Shown piece after piece: positions 1 through 8,057 of a stretch of DNA of 29,675 nucleotides. The DNA is taken from NCBI GenBank assembly GCA_009774395.1, contig VSNQ01000047.1, positions 1 through 29,675 on the forward strand, in the 5' to 3' direction. Within the stretch, counting starts at the first letter, position 1. Each line of letters starts with the position of its first letter. The position numbers and the translations under genes are program-made. This stretch comes from Lachnospiraceae bacterium. Lineage in GTDB: Bacteria > Bacillota > Clostridia > Lachnospirales > Lachnospiraceae. A model generated the notes under the pieces. That model made no database searches. It saw nothing but the letters and a program-made list of their open reading frames with translations, and was not told the DNA's origin.

Positions 1-225
1 ATATAGATCAAATACATAATTCAAGGTTTCATTTTCAGGTAAATCACTTAATGAACCATAATTTCCATTTGCCACCAATATTTCACTTAGGGAGCTTTGT
101 GGATCTAAATCTAATACCAAAACCTTTTTTTCAGCTCTGGAAAAATATTCTGCGAAGTTCAGAACACTTGTTGTTTTGCCTACACCTCCCTTGTAATTTC
201 CTATAAAAATAATCTTTGTATTCAT
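1..225 (-). CDS. ParA/Soj-family ATPase, N-terminal part (cut by window edge)
   Basis: Only the first 75 codons are present; the reading frame is open to base 1 and the gene continues outside the window. The translation starts MNTKIIFIGNYKGGVGKTT: this is the deviant Walker A motif (KGGVGKTT) typical of ParA/MinD/Soj ATPases, at about residues 11-18. It is followed by a Walker A'-like stretch LVLDLDPQSS near residues 38-47. ParA-type ATPases bind ATP as dimers and segregate plasmids or chromosomes or position protein complexes. The DPQ motif favours the ParA/Soj branch over MinD. The ATG at 225 is preceded by a purine-rich AAGTGGGAAG. A good promoter lies about 100 bases upstream. A ParB or other partner cannot be seen, so plasmid, chromosomal or mobile-element origin is open. 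Family is clear; the exact role is not. Confidence 0.85.
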   Translation of the reverse strand, partial: MNTKIIFIGNYKGGVGKTTSVLNFAEYFSRAEKKVLVLDLDPQSSLSEILVANGNYGSLSDLPENETLNYVFDLY

Positions 226-326
226 CTTCCCACTTTCTTTCTTTTAATTCTATCATATTCATTTTGCATAAAATCTACAAAACAATTGCGTAATGATTTA
301 AAATAAATTTGATTACTTACATATCA

Positions 327-355
327 ATTATATAATTTTCATTTATGATAGTCAA
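327..355 (-). promoter_or_regulatory. Sigma-A type promoter for the ParA-family gene
   Basis: On the minus strand TTGACT (350-355) is separated by exactly 17 bases from TATAAT (327-332), which is 11 of 12 consensus positions. Transcription would start near 320, giving a leader of about 95 bases before the ATG at 225. The leader is AT-rich with no recognisable riboswitch. Confidence 0.72.
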
Positions 356-368
356 ATCCATTTTTATT

Positions 369-472
369 TATGCCCACGAACGATTAGATTTTCCTTTCTG
401 CACAGCACGTATTGCCCGCTTATGCAATATGGGCTGTGTAGAAATTGGAAAATCTTAACGGTCGTTAGTATA
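369..472 (+). repeat. R1 palindromic repeat, copy 1 (104 bp)
   Basis: Near-identical to 12263-12366 and 20550-20653, same length and same orientation. Almost the whole element folds back on itself: the left arm ACGAACGATTAGATTTTCC matches the complement of the right arm GGAAAATCTTAACGGTCGT, and the central TATTGC...GCAATA also pairs. The outer ends are TATGCC and AGTATA (TATACT in the other copies). It lies 31 bases downstream of the aroC stop. The right end contains TTGGAA (445-450), 18 bases, TATATC (469-474), promoter-like and pointing on the plus strand toward the aroC 3' end. Confidence 0.88.
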
Positions 473-503
473 TCTGCACCCTCTATCTTCACCAAATATA
501 AAC

Positions 504-1604
504 TTATAATGTATAAAACTGCTTAATTTTCTCTACTTGCGAAGTCATATTTTGCAAAAGCAGGTCGAGAACCGTCAACGCAGTCATTGCTTCAACAACA
601 ACAACAGCTCTTGGAACAATAATAGGATCATGTCTGCCTTTGATTTGTATTGAAATATTTTCTCCGCTGCGGTTTACAGTTTCCTGTTTTTGAAAAATAG
701 AAGGTGTCGGTTTAAAATATGCCCGAAGAATAACTTCCGATCCGTCGCTGATACCACCTAAAATCCCACCAGCATGATTCGTTTCTTTGATAATCTTTCC
801 CTCGTTTATACGGAAACAATCGTTGTTCGTAGAACCGTTAGCTGTAGAAACATTTGTACCATCACCGACTGCAAATGCCTTAACAGCACCAATCGACATG
901 ATGGCTTTTGCAAGATTGGCATCTAATTTATCGAATACAGGTTCTCCAATTCCGGCAGGAAGGTTTTGGACACGACAAACTACAACGCCGCCTGCGGAAT
1001 CGAGTTTCTGCATACATTCTTTTAGATAAACCTCTGCCCGCTCAGAAGCAGCATGGTCAGGCATACCAGTTTGATTGCGGCGCGCTTCTTCTAAGTCAAA
1101 ATGTTCCATAGATATTTGAATATCACCAATAGATTCTGTATAGGCTGTTACAGTAATACCAAGTTCGCTCAGAAGCTTAGCTGCAATTGCACCTGCTGCA
1201 ACTCGCCCTATTGTTTCGCGGCCGGAAGAACGCCCGCCTCCGCGATAGTCACGAAAGCCATATTTTTGATCAAATGTATAATCCGCGTGCCCAGGACGAT
1301 AATACGAGGCGATTTCGCTGTAATCTGCCGAACGCTGCGACGTGTTTCGGATAAGCATAGAAATCGGCGTGCCAGTAGTTGTTCCTTCAAAGATGCCGGA
1401 TAATAATTCTACGCTGTCCGCTTCCTTGCGTTGGGTAGCAAACTGAGAACTGCCAGGCTTGCGCCTGTCTAAAAATTTCTGAATATCCGCTTCGCACAGC
1501 GCAAGACCCGCGGGGCAGCCGTCCACCACAACGCCGATTGCCGCGCCGTGTGACTCCCCCCATGTGGTGATTTTAAAGATTGTTCCAAATGTTGAACCCG
1601 ACAT
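504..1604 (-). CDS. aroC: Chorismate synthase
   Basis: Makes chorismate from 5-enolpyruvylshikimate-3-phosphate, the last common step to the aromatic amino acids and folate; the family uses reduced FMN. The product is 366 residues, the usual length. The start MSGSTFGTIFKITTWGESHG carries the conserved GESHG motif, and the body contains RPGHADYT, YRGGGRSSGRET (family signature) and GGILGGISDG. The open frame extends 24 codons further upstream, but I chose the ATG at 1604. It has AAGGAG about 10 bases upstream, matches family N-termini, and the longer frame would run through a terminator hairpin (1643-1689). No other shikimate gene is adjacent. It is preceded by that terminator, so it probably has its own promoter or relies on read-through. 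Confidence 0.96.
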   Translation of the reverse strand: MSGSTFGTIFKITTWGESHGAAIGVVVDGCPAGLALCEADIQKFLDRRKPGSSQFATQRKEADSVELLSGIFEGTTTGTPISMLIRNTSQRSADYSEIASYYRPGHADYTFDQKYGFRDYRGGGRSSGRETIGRVAAGAIAAKLLSELGITVTAYTESIGDIQISMEHFDLEEARRNQTGMPDHAASERAEVYLKECMQKLDSAGGVVVCRVQNLPAGIGEPVFDKLDANLAKAIMSIGAVKAFAVGDGTNVSTANGSTNNDCFRINEGKIIKETNHAGGILGGISDGSEVILRAYFKPTPSIFQKQETVNRSGENISIQIKGRHDPIIVPRAVVVVEAMTALTVLDLLLQNMTSQVEKIKQFYTL

Positions 1605-1638
1605 TCGTTTGATTCTCCTTTCTTCTCTCCTACAACAC

Positions 1639-1689
1639 AAAAGGAGCTGTCGGAATTTATTACAAAAGAATTTCATTTCCCGACAGCCC
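1639..1689 (-). terminator. Rho-independent terminator after the lactonase gene
   Basis: On the minus strand GGGCTGTCGGGAA (right arm, 1677-1689) pairs with TTCCGACAGCTCC (1643-1655) through an 8-bp core GCTGTCGG, followed by TTTT (1639-1642). It begins 21 bases after the stop codon at 1711. The other strand also ends in a T-run, so it could work both ways. The arm sequence resembles the ends of repeat R2 (GGGGCTGTCGCA), which may or may not be a coincidence. Confidence 0.6.
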
Positions 1690-1710
1690 TTTTATACTGT
1701 TCTTTTACAA

Positions 1711-2769
1711 TCAATCTTGCAGCAAATGGAAAATAATACAATTTGCCTGTTTAATCTTAATTTCTTTCTGGTTCATTACAATGCACTTCATATCATGGTC
1801 TACCTTAAAGAATGTCATAGTATCCGATTCGTGATTTAGGCTGACAAGATGCTGGTTATCTGGAAACAATGCTGCATCTTTTGGATATTCTCCGCTGATT
1901 GGCAGACAAAACATCCTTGTCAATGTGCCCTTTTCAGGATCAATCTCAAATAAAGTAACGCTGTTTTCTCCTGCGTTGGAAGCAAGAATATATTTGCCAT
2001 CTGCGGAAATATTCAATGCACTTGCGGCAATGCCTTGCATCTGATAACGATTTGTAGTTGGTATGGACTGAATTAAATCAAAGAACGGCAGCCCATTTTC
2101 CTCGTGGTATGTGTAAACATCAATGCAATTTTTCAGTTCACCGACAATATAGAGAAACTTTCCATCCTCCGAAAATTTCAAATGACGTGGTGCTGAATTA
2201 AGATCACAGCGAATAATATCTACCTGATTGAGTACACCACGTTCTTGGTTTAGGCGATAGACATTCACATAGTCAATCCCCAAATCAGCTGCACACAGGT
2301 ATTTGTTATCCCTTGTCATTTTAACACAGCTAATATGCGGACGGAAGCTTCTCTCTGCAACGCTGCCAAGACCTCTATGATAAATCTCGTCTGTTATCTC
2401 GCCAACTGCACCTGTTTCCCGATTTAAACGTAGCACAGTAATTTTCCCGTCATGATATCCTGCGCAAAACAGGAATTTATCATCATAATCAGTTGAAAGG
2501 TAACAACCTCTCATACCATTGATAGATGCTTTATTCACAAAATTAAGATCGCCATCCGGCATTATCTGAAAACACTCTACACCAAAATCCGTAATAGAGT
2601 ACAAAAATTTGCCATTATGTGATATTGTCACATAAGAAGAATTGGTAATTTCAACTTCTGCCTTTTCTGTTAGGCGCCCCTCCTCTAAATCCACGTCATA
2701 TATTTTTATTCCGTGGTTATCTCCCATTGTATAAGTAGATACATAGGCTACACATTTTGTTTTTTCCAC
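1711..2769 (-). CDS. Lactonase-family beta-propeller protein (6-phosphogluconolactonase-like, COG2706 type)
   Basis: A protein of 352 residues with repeated beta-propeller motifs of the type KYLCAADLGIDYVNVYRL, KFLYIVGELKNCIDVYTY and KYILASNAGENSVTLFEI, and a C-terminal VSLNHESDTMTFF. This pattern fits the seven-bladed Pgl/YkgB lactonase family, some members of which hydrolyse 6-phosphogluconolactone; many relatives are untested. There is no signal peptide, so it should be cytoplasmic. The start is taken as GTG at 2769, because AGGAGG sits 9 bases upstream; the longer frame from TTG at 2799 would place this ribosome site inside the coding region. The gene stands alone between a promoter (2828-2856) and a terminator (1639-1689). 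No pentose-phosphate gene is nearby, so the substrate is unproven. Confidence 0.82.
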   Translation of the reverse strand: MEKTKCVAYVSTYTMGDNHGIKIYDVDLEEGRLTEKAEVEITNSSYVTISHNGKFLYSITDFGVECFQIMPDGDLNFVNKASINGMRGCYLSTDYDDKFLFCAGYHDGKITVLRLNRETGAVGEITDEIYHRGLGSVAERSFRPHISCVKMTRDNKYLCAADLGIDYVNVYRLNQERGVLNQVDIIRCDLNSAPRHLKFSEDGKFLYIVGELKNCIDVYTYHEENGLPFFDLIQSIPTTNRYQMQGIAASALNISADGKYILASNAGENSVTLFEIDPEKGTLTRMFCLPISGEYPKDAALFPDNQHLVSLNHESDTMTFFKVDHDMKCIVMNQKEIKIKQANCIIFHLLQD

Positions 2770-2827
2770 GATATCCTTCCTCCTATTATCAATTGCCAAA
2801 AATTACATATACATTTTGACATACTTA

Positions 2828-2856
2828 ATTTTATCATATCAAAAACCATTTGTTAA
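2828..2856 (-). promoter_or_regulatory. Promoter of the lactonase-family gene
   Basis: Minus strand TTAACA (2851-2856), 17 bases, TAAAAT (2828-2833); each hexamer differs from consensus at one position. The predicted start near 2821 gives a leader of about 50 bases to the GTG at 2769. It also separates this gene from the ABC operon that ends at 2887. Confidence 0.58.
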
Positions 2857-2886
2857 TCACTTTTCAAAATATTTCTAAAAAATATT

Positions 2887-5064
2887 TCAGTTCTTGTACT
2901 CTCCCACATCTTTTTCAACAAAATCTGGCACATGATTCACGCGAAAGGTATATCCGTACGGCAAATACTGCCCGTCGGTGCAGACAATTTCAATTCCAAA
3001 CTCCTCATTGAGCAGCCTTCTTATATACGAAAAGGATCTATCCTCAAGCCGATCATTAACCGCCTGCTCTATAATTGCTTTCATTTTATCCTTTTGCGTA
3101 TATACGGCATAGTCATTGTCATCGGTAAAATTCTCTTCTGTTTCAGCTTCTATTTTATAATTGCGTACACGGATTTCCGATATTTCTTCTACTGACAGGG
3201 AAGCATTAAAATCAAAACCATACTTTCTTATCAGTGCAATGGTTTCCGTAAACTGCGGATAAATATCATACAATGAATATCCATTATAATAATTATGATA
3301 TTTGATATCCTCCTTGGTTAAAAAACAGATCGTTCCGACTGGAATCGTGCTGGCAGCCTCTTCAAAAGTTAATTTCAGCAGTTCTTTTTGATATATTTCT
3401 GAAAGAGTGCTCTGCTGCTCCACATTAAGACGCAGCCGCTGTTCATGAAAATTGCTGGTACACACTATTTCTGGGCAGCTTTGATAAAAATTTTCTGCAC
3501 TTAGCATAGGAACAGAACCCAATTTGTATTGATAATCGCTGAAAATTTCGCTAATTAACTGTACGGTTTCTGTATCGGAAAGGTCAACAATATAATGGCG
3601 ATATACCTTTGAACCATTTAAAAGATTATATCCAACCGTAATAGAGGTATAGTTTTTCTGTTGTTCTACCAACTCCTTGTATTCCTGCGATTCCTCTATT
3701 CCAATATAATAGTTAATGGATTTGTAATGCAGCCCCTCCTTTGCCGCTTTTCTGATAAGCTTCATCACACTGGGATTTTTTTCAATATGCATAGTCTGCA
3801 AACGGTAATTTTTAATATCAGAATATCTGTACCAATTTCTTGTTATACTTTCTGGCGGTGCGATTTCCATTAGTCCGTCAATAGAAACCGCACAGCTTTG
3901 CATCTGCTTTTCTAATGGAACATACGTATTATAACCTAATACATCATAGCGGAAAATTACCACAATCAGCACCGCACAAGCTGCATTAAAAGCAAACTGT
4001 TTCTTATGTTCCAATGCGCACCGAATATCCATTCGAAAAGCAATTTCCACCAGCAGGCAAACAATCACAAACCCAAAAAACGCACCAAACAGAAACCACC
4101 GAAACTGCTCTGAAGAAGCATAGGAGCCCGATAACTCAGCAAAAAACAATCCTGACAACAGCATTGCTGGAAGGACAATCAATGTTTTTAAAATCGGTTC
4201 CACTTTGCTAAACGCAATCGCTTTTCCAGCGGATTCTGAAGGTCTTTTCCTATAAAGCACAAATGCCGCCGCCGTATAAATAACAACTGCTATCAATATT
4301 AACATAATACTCTGCCAAAGACTATTATAACTAAAAAATGTACCTTTTTCGACATTATGCGGCAGTTGTTTTTTCAGGCGAATTATTAGTCCCAAAGGCG
4401 ATACTGTAAGCCTTTCCTCATAGCCAAATGAAATATACGTATGAAAAAAGTGTTCAAATAGCGCACCCTTTAACAAAGCAATCAAAGTGCTGTAGCTAAA
4501 CAGCGCCCCTGCCCCTAAAATACTGATAATTAGATTTCCCGTCAGACACACTGCTGCAATCACTGCACTGTACACCATGAAAAAAATGAATAGTTCTGTC
4601 CCAACAAAACAGATACTATTTACAATGCTCTGCGTATTCAACAGCGACCGTGATGCCGCAATTGCCAGACATACCAGCACATGAAAAACCAACGGTATAA
4701 AGCATTGTAATATACCAGAAATATATTGCACCCAAAACAGCTTCGTGCGGCTTACTGGCATACTATGGTAAATATCAACCTGCGGTTTAGAATGAAGATA
4801 AGAAAAACCACCCAGCGCACACATAAACGCTGTTGCACATATTATAAAGGAAAATGTTATCAGCTTTGTGCCAAACAGTGTATCAGGAATATAATGCAGC
4901 AAATCATACTCCCTATCCTTTGCATATTTATAAATAGAATCTAGTTCCATTAACATATGCACTTCCAATATCAGAAAATACGTAATAAAGATAACGATCG
5001 GACACCAAATCCTTTTCTTTATATCTTGCCTAACCAGCCTAAAAAATAAGTTTTTTGATGTCAT
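2887..5064 (-). CDS. ABC transporter permease with large C-terminal extracytoplasmic region
   Basis: 725 residues. The first ~360 contain the membrane helices of an ABC-2 type permease, with hydrophobic stretches around residues 20-36, 65-85, 115-135, 150-185, 245-270, 290-310 and 320-345, and an internal YLHSKPQVDIYHSMPVSRTKLF segment (split here only by reading, around residue 88) typical of this group. Residues ~370-725 are mostly hydrophilic, rich in Tyr and Glu. This layout resembles permeases of YtrA-regulated operons whose C-terminal part is catalogued as a domain of unknown function (I think DUF6449, from memory). The ATG at 5064 has GGAGG about 9 bases upstream and overlaps the ATPase gene by 26 bases, so the two are translated together. 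The exported substrate is unknown; antimicrobial or cell-wall-stress export is only an analogy to B. subtilis Ytr. Confidence 0.8.
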   Translation of the reverse strand: MTSKNLFFRLVRQDIKKRIWCPIVIFITYFLILEVHMLMELDSIYKYAKDREYDLLHYIPDTLFGTKLITFSFIICATAFMCALGGFSYLHSKPQVDIYHSMPVSRTKLFWVQYISGILQCFIPLVFHVLVCLAIAASRSLLNTQSIVNSICFVGTELFIFFMVYSAVIAAVCLTGNLIISILGAGALFSYSTLIALLKGALFEHFFHTYISFGYEERLTVSPLGLIIRLKKQLPHNVEKGTFFSYNSLWQSIMLILIAVVIYTAAAFVLYRKRPSESAGKAIAFSKVEPILKTLIVLPAMLLSGLFFAELSGSYASSEQFRWFLFGAFFGFVIVCLLVEIAFRMDIRCALEHKKQFAFNAACAVLIVVIFRYDVLGYNTYVPLEKQMQSCAVSIDGLMEIAPPESITRNWYRYSDIKNYRLQTMHIEKNPSVMKLIRKAAKEGLHYKSINYYIGIEESQEYKELVEQQKNYTSITVGYNLLNGSKVYRHYIVDLSDTETVQLISEIFSDYQYKLGSVPMLSAENFYQSCPEIVCTSNFHEQRLRLNVEQQSTLSEIYQKELLKLTFEEAASTIPVGTICFLTKEDIKYHNYYNGYSLYDIYPQFTETIALIRKYGFDFNASLSVEEISEIRVRNYKIEAETEENFTDDNDYAVYTQKDKMKAIIEQAVNDRLEDRSFSYIRRLLNEEFGIEIVCTDGQYLPYGYTFRVNHVPDFVEKDVGEYKN

Positions 5065-5941
5065 AACCGACTACCTCCGTTTCACTAATAAATATTTCCT
5101 CAAGAGAAAGCGGAAGAATTTCTGCAAAAATAGGATGAAGTGATTGTACTTTATTCATGATTTCCTCTTTTTTGCCACGTGCTGTAATAATCGAAAGCCG
5201 TCCCCGCTTTTCTATCTTTATAATGTCTATTGTATGCATTAATGCGGTTTCATCCTCCAGATTTTGCAGCACACATTGAATGGTATGGATATTGAGTTTC
5301 ATTTCCTCTAAATCCTTCTGCATTAAAAATCCACCTTGGTGCAAAATCCCCACACTATCGCAAATATCTTCCAGTTCCCTTAAATTATGCGATGCTATCA
5401 CTGGTGTAAAATCGCGCTCTGCAAGTTCTCCCGCAAAAATACTTTTGACCGCCTGCCGCATCACGGGATCTAATCCGTCAAAAGTTTCATCACAGAACAT
5501 ATATTTTGTATTTGCACAAATTCCCAATAATACCGATAACTGCTTTTTCATTCCTTTTGAAAACGTATTGATTTTTCGCCGTCTGCTTAACCCAAACTTT
5601 CCTATCATTTCCAGAAACCGCGCCATATCAAAACCACTGTAATAATTTCGATAAAATTGTGCCATATCCAAAGGATTTGCATTAGGCAAAAAATACTGAT
5701 CATCTGATATAAAAAAAATCTCACTCTTAGCAGCAGGATTTTCGTAAACAGATTTTTCGTCAATAAGAATGCTTCCACTGTCTGGTTTTAAAACACCACA
5801 TGCCATACGCAAAAATGTACTTTTTCCTGCTCCATTCGTGCCAATCAGACCAAAAACCTCGCCTTTTTTTATCGTAACCGAAACATCTTTCACAGCCTCT
5901 ATTATGCCGAATCTTTTACTAATGTGCGCTGCTGCTATCAT
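5039..5941 (-). CDS. ABC transporter ATP-binding protein (YtrB-like)
   Basis: 300 residues: Walker A GTNGAGKST at residues 34-42, signature-like NTFSKGMKKQ, Walker B YMFCDETFDGLDP and switch histidine in VIASHNLREL. The KGM in place of the usual SGG in the signature is common in this YtrB/CcmA-like branch. It should power the permease encoded by the next gene, with which it overlaps. Its ATG overlaps the stop of the GntR gene in an ATGA arrangement, so regulator, ATPase and permease form one translationally coupled operon. The C-terminal ~80 residues lie beyond the nucleotide-binding domain and are of unknown role. Transport direction is probably export, given the lack of a binding protein. 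Confidence 0.92.
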   Translation of the reverse strand: MIAAAHISKRFGIIEAVKDVSVTIKKGEVFGLIGTNGAGKSTFLRMACGVLKPDSGSILIDEKSVYENPAAKSEIFFISDDQYFLPNANPLDMAQFYRNYYSGFDMARFLEMIGKFGLSRRRKINTFSKGMKKQLSVLLGICANTKYMFCDETFDGLDPVMRQAVKSIFAGELAERDFTPVIASHNLRELEDICDSVGILHQGGFLMQKDLEEMKLNIHTIQCVLQNLEDETALMHTIDIIKIEKRGRLSIITARGKKEEIMNKVQSLHPIFAEILPLSLEEIFISETEVVGYDIKKLIF

Positions 5942-6330
5942 TTTATTGATGTGCTCCTTTCCATGCTGCTATTCTCAATACACTGTTTTATAATCATATG
6001 CAGTTCCTCAGCAGTTACTCCTGCAAGCAATGCCTTATCCACTACTGTTTGTAATTCCTGCCTTATCTCTTTGCGCTTGTTATCTGCAGCAAGGGAAGCC
6101 TCACTTACAAAGCTTCCCTTTCCCTTTATCGTATAAATATATCCTTTTCGCTCCAATTCTTGATAGGCACGCTGGATTGTATTTGGATTTAAAGATAATT
6201 CCATTGCCAAATTTCTAACAGATGGCATTGGCGTATTCGCTCCTAATGCCCCACAAAGTATCATTTGCTGAAACTTCTCTATCACTTGTTCATAAATTGG
6301 CCGTCTATCTTTGTAATCAATCAGAAACAT
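5938..6330 (-). CDS. GntR-family transcriptional regulator, YtrA subfamily
   Basis: 130 residues. The N-terminal winged helix-turn-helix is typical of GntR proteins: RPIYEQVIEKFQQMI, then PSVRNLAMELSLNPNTIQRA and YIYTIKGKGSFVS. Only ~55 residues follow, too short for a FadR or HutC effector domain but the normal size for the YtrA group, which regulates ABC operons. It is the first gene of the operon, with AGGAGG just before the ATG at 6330 and a strong promoter whose start region is covered by an inverted repeat (6348-6370). Autorepression of the operon is therefore likely. The ligand or stress that relieves it is not visible from sequence. Confidence 0.92.
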   Translation of the reverse strand: MFLIDYKDRRPIYEQVIEKFQQMILCGALGANTPMPSVRNLAMELSLNPNTIQRAYQELERKGYIYTIKGKGSFVSEASLAADNKRKEIRQELQTVVDKALLAGVTAEELHMIIKQCIENSSMERSTSIK

Positions 6331-6347
6331 AGCCCCTCCTCTAACAA

Positions 6348-6370
6348 CTGTATTAGTACACTTAATACAG
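6348..6370. promoter_or_regulatory. Probable operator of the GntR-ABC operon
   Basis: Perfect 8-bp inverted repeat CTGTATTA-N7-TAATACAG, placed immediately downstream of the -10 box (6375-6380) so that it covers the transcription start. A dimeric GntR/YtrA regulator bound here would block transcription of its own operon. The site is seen; the protein that binds it is inferred from position. Confidence 0.75.
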
Positions 6371-6374
6371 CTAT

Positions 6375-6403
6375 AGTATACTGCATTTGGATAATGATGT
6401 CAA
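6375..6403 (-). promoter_or_regulatory. Consensus promoter of the GntR-ABC operon
   Basis: Minus strand TTGACA (6398-6403, perfect), 17-base spacer, TATACT (6375-6380, 5 of 6). The start would fall near 6368, inside the operator, leaving a leader of about 38 bases to the ATG at 6330. A promoter this close to consensus suggests strong expression unless repressed. Confidence 0.85.
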
Positions 6404-6450
6404 GATGCATTTTAAATTGACTTCCATGCAGAACCACTTCGCTATTTTAC

Positions 6451-6548
6451 GGGGCTGTCGCAATAAGCTTTGATGCTACCAGATATGGTATAAATCTTAG
6501 CACAGAGTTAGACTATCTTGTATCCGTTTGTCTTAATGCGACAGCCCC
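6451..6548 (+). repeat. R2 inverted-repeat element, copy A (98 bp)
   Basis: Starts GGGGCTGTCGCAATAAGC and ends CTTAATGCGACAGCCCC, imperfect terminal inverted repeats of about 17 bases. The interior matches the reverse complement of 14985-15082 along its full length (for example GTTAGACTATCTTGTATCC). The left flank (ACTTCGCTATTTTACGG) and right flank (CCTAAGCTGA) also match those of copy B, so the homology goes past the element's ends. It encodes nothing. It lies between the GntR promoter and the AI-2E gene stop, where the hairpin may also stop transcripts. Best read as a miniature, non-autonomous mobile element. Confidence 0.82.
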
Positions 6549-6584
6549 TAAGCTGATTTCGTTTTCTTTTGTCTGCTTTTGTGT

Positions 6585-7835
6585 TTATATTTTATTTTTT
6601 TCTTTGCTTTCTGTCTTTGCTGCCTGTTCTTTTTTCACTGCTTCTTCTATTTTTTCTATAGATTCCTGCTCTGCTGTATCTATTTCATACTCCTGTGTAC
6701 TAATTGGCATTTCCTGTTTCCGCAAAGAATATTCCGCCATACGTTTTACAATATAATAAAGCGTTGCAAATAGCGGCACACCGACAATCATTCCCAAAAA
6801 GCCCATTAACTTTCCAAACAGCAACATTGCTACTGTTACATAAAGCGCTGATAAACCTGTAGAATTTCCAAGAATACGCGGCCCGATAATATTTCCATCC
6901 AACTGCTGCAATATAATAATAAATATTAAAAATATAAGACATTTCGTCGGTGAAACCAATAGTACTAAGAACGCACTGGGAATCGCTCCAATAAATGGCC
7001 CAAACATTGGAATAATATTCGTTACTCCCACAATTACGCTGACAAGCAATGCATACGGCATCTGTAAAATCGTCAGACAGACAAAACAAATTATTCCCAC
7101 AATCAACGAATCCAAAAGTTTTCCGGAGATAAAGCCGCTGAAAATCTGATTTACTTGGTGCATTGTTTCCATTACGACGCAATTAAAGCGTTTATTTCTA
7201 CTGACCGCATAGAACAACTTTCTGCATTGCGCTATATAGTGTTCTCTTTCTAATAAAAGGTAAATTGTTACAATCACAGATACCACAAGATTCACCAATG
7301 CAGAACCAATCGACAATACGCTGCTTGCTACCGTGGAAACCGTTGCAAATAAGTTGGTCTTAATCCATGACATTAACGAAGTTTCCATTGAAGTAATCAT
7401 TTGCATAACTGTATCCGCCGCTTCACTGTCAGATTCAAGATATGTGCTCAATCTTGTAAGCTGAACTTCCAGCAAATGTGGTAAATCCTCTACCAAACTG
7501 CGCACACTGTCCACCAACTGCGGTAAAATTAACGCACAGAACATTCCCAGCACACCAAATGCCAAAAGAATGGTTAACAATACGGAAATGAGTCGCGCAG
7601 CATGAGTCAATATTTTTATCCGTCGGCATTGCCGCTCCAAAAATTTCGCAACCGGACAGAGCAGATATGCAAATACCATACCTATCACCACTGGTTGAAT
7701 GGCAGATAAAATAAATCCAATATAAGATGAAATTTCCTGAAAACGCAGAATCAGGAAAAAAAATAAAATCGTCACCGCTAAACTGGAAAAAATAGTTATC
7801 CCCAGTCGAAAATATGATTTTTTATTTGGTTTCAT
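6585..7835 (-). CDS. AI-2E family transporter (PF01594-type permease)
   Basis: 416 residues with the layout of this family: two N-terminal hydrophobic helices (about residues 15-55), a long amphipathic region (80-150), and a cluster of helices from ~155 to 365. The motif PFIGAIPSAFL and a GVTNIIPMFGP loop in the middle and VGVPLFATLYYIVK near the end are typical. The last ~50 residues are charged and cytoplasmic (KKEQAAKTESKEKNK). Family members export AI-2 or act as ion or other transporters (TqsA, YdiK), and the actual substrate cannot be told. The ATG at 7835 follows AAAGGA by about 10 bases. Transcription probably starts from a promoter carried by the R1 repeat at 7909-8011. Confidence 0.9.
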   Translation of the reverse strand: MKPNKKSYFRLGITIFSSLAVTILFFFLILRFQEISSYIGFILSAIQPVVIGMVFAYLLCPVAKFLERQCRRIKILTHAARLISVLLTILLAFGVLGMFCALILPQLVDSVRSLVEDLPHLLEVQLTRLSTYLESDSEAADTVMQMITSMETSLMSWIKTNLFATVSTVASSVLSIGSALVNLVVSVIVTIYLLLEREHYIAQCRKLFYAVSRNKRFNCVVMETMHQVNQIFSGFISGKLLDSLIVGIICFVCLTILQMPYALLVSVIVGVTNIIPMFGPFIGAIPSAFLVLLVSPTKCLIFLIFIIILQQLDGNIIGPRILGNSTGLSALYVTVAMLLFGKLMGFLGMIVGVPLFATLYYIVKRMAEYSLRKQEMPISTQEYEIDTAEQESIEKIEEAVKKEQAAKTESKEKNKI

Positions 7836-7906
7836 AATTTAAAATCCTTTACATATTTAGTATTACTGCTTTGATTTTTATCTACTTTAAATGGATAAGT
7901 TCGTTT

Positions 7907-7935
7907 ATTATACTGAAAAATGTAAAGATTTTCAA
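7907..7935 (-). promoter_or_regulatory. Promoter for the AI-2E family gene, formed by the end of R1 copy 4
   Basis: Minus strand TTGAAA (7930-7935), 17 bases, TATAAT (7907-7912): 11 of 12 consensus positions. Predicted start near 7900, about 65 bases before the ATG. The hexamers correspond to TTGGAA and AGTATA at the right end of intact R1 copies, so the promoter seems to have arisen from the repeat. Confidence 0.68.
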
Positions 7936-8011
7936 TTCTCGCGCACCACATGCTACATAATCGGACAACATGCGCTGCGCAGGAAAGAAAATCCAATCGT
8001 TCTTGCGTATA
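7909..8011 (-). repeat. R1 palindromic repeat, copy 4 (diverged, inverted)
   Basis: Aligns end to end with the reverse complement of the intact R1 copies: TATACT...AAAGATTTTC at the left and GCAGGAAAGAAAATCCAATCGTTC...GTATA at the right (given in two parts). Around one in four bases differs. It occupies almost the whole gap between the LeuC-like gene (stop 8058) and the AI-2E gene. Opposite orientation to the other copies, so its promoter-like end points at AI-2E. Confidence 0.72.
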
Positions 8012-8057
8012 ACAAATTTCTTATGTGTTAAAATTCAACCCTGCAAAACGGTAACCC

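Noticed and set aside
1605..1676. Longer aroC start with 24 additional codons
   Set aside because: No ribosome site at 1676, the extension passes through a terminator hairpin and does not look like an AroC N-terminus; AAGGAG supports the ATG at 1604.
2866..2886. Terminator after the ABC permease gene
   Set aside because: Only a weak all-AT inverted repeat (AAATATT/AATATTT); too unstable to call.
6451..6548. R2 as a remnant insertion sequence with transposase
   Set aside because: Only 98 bases with no coding sequence; the GGGGCTGTCGCA ends resemble those of some insertion sequences, but I cannot assign a family without a database.
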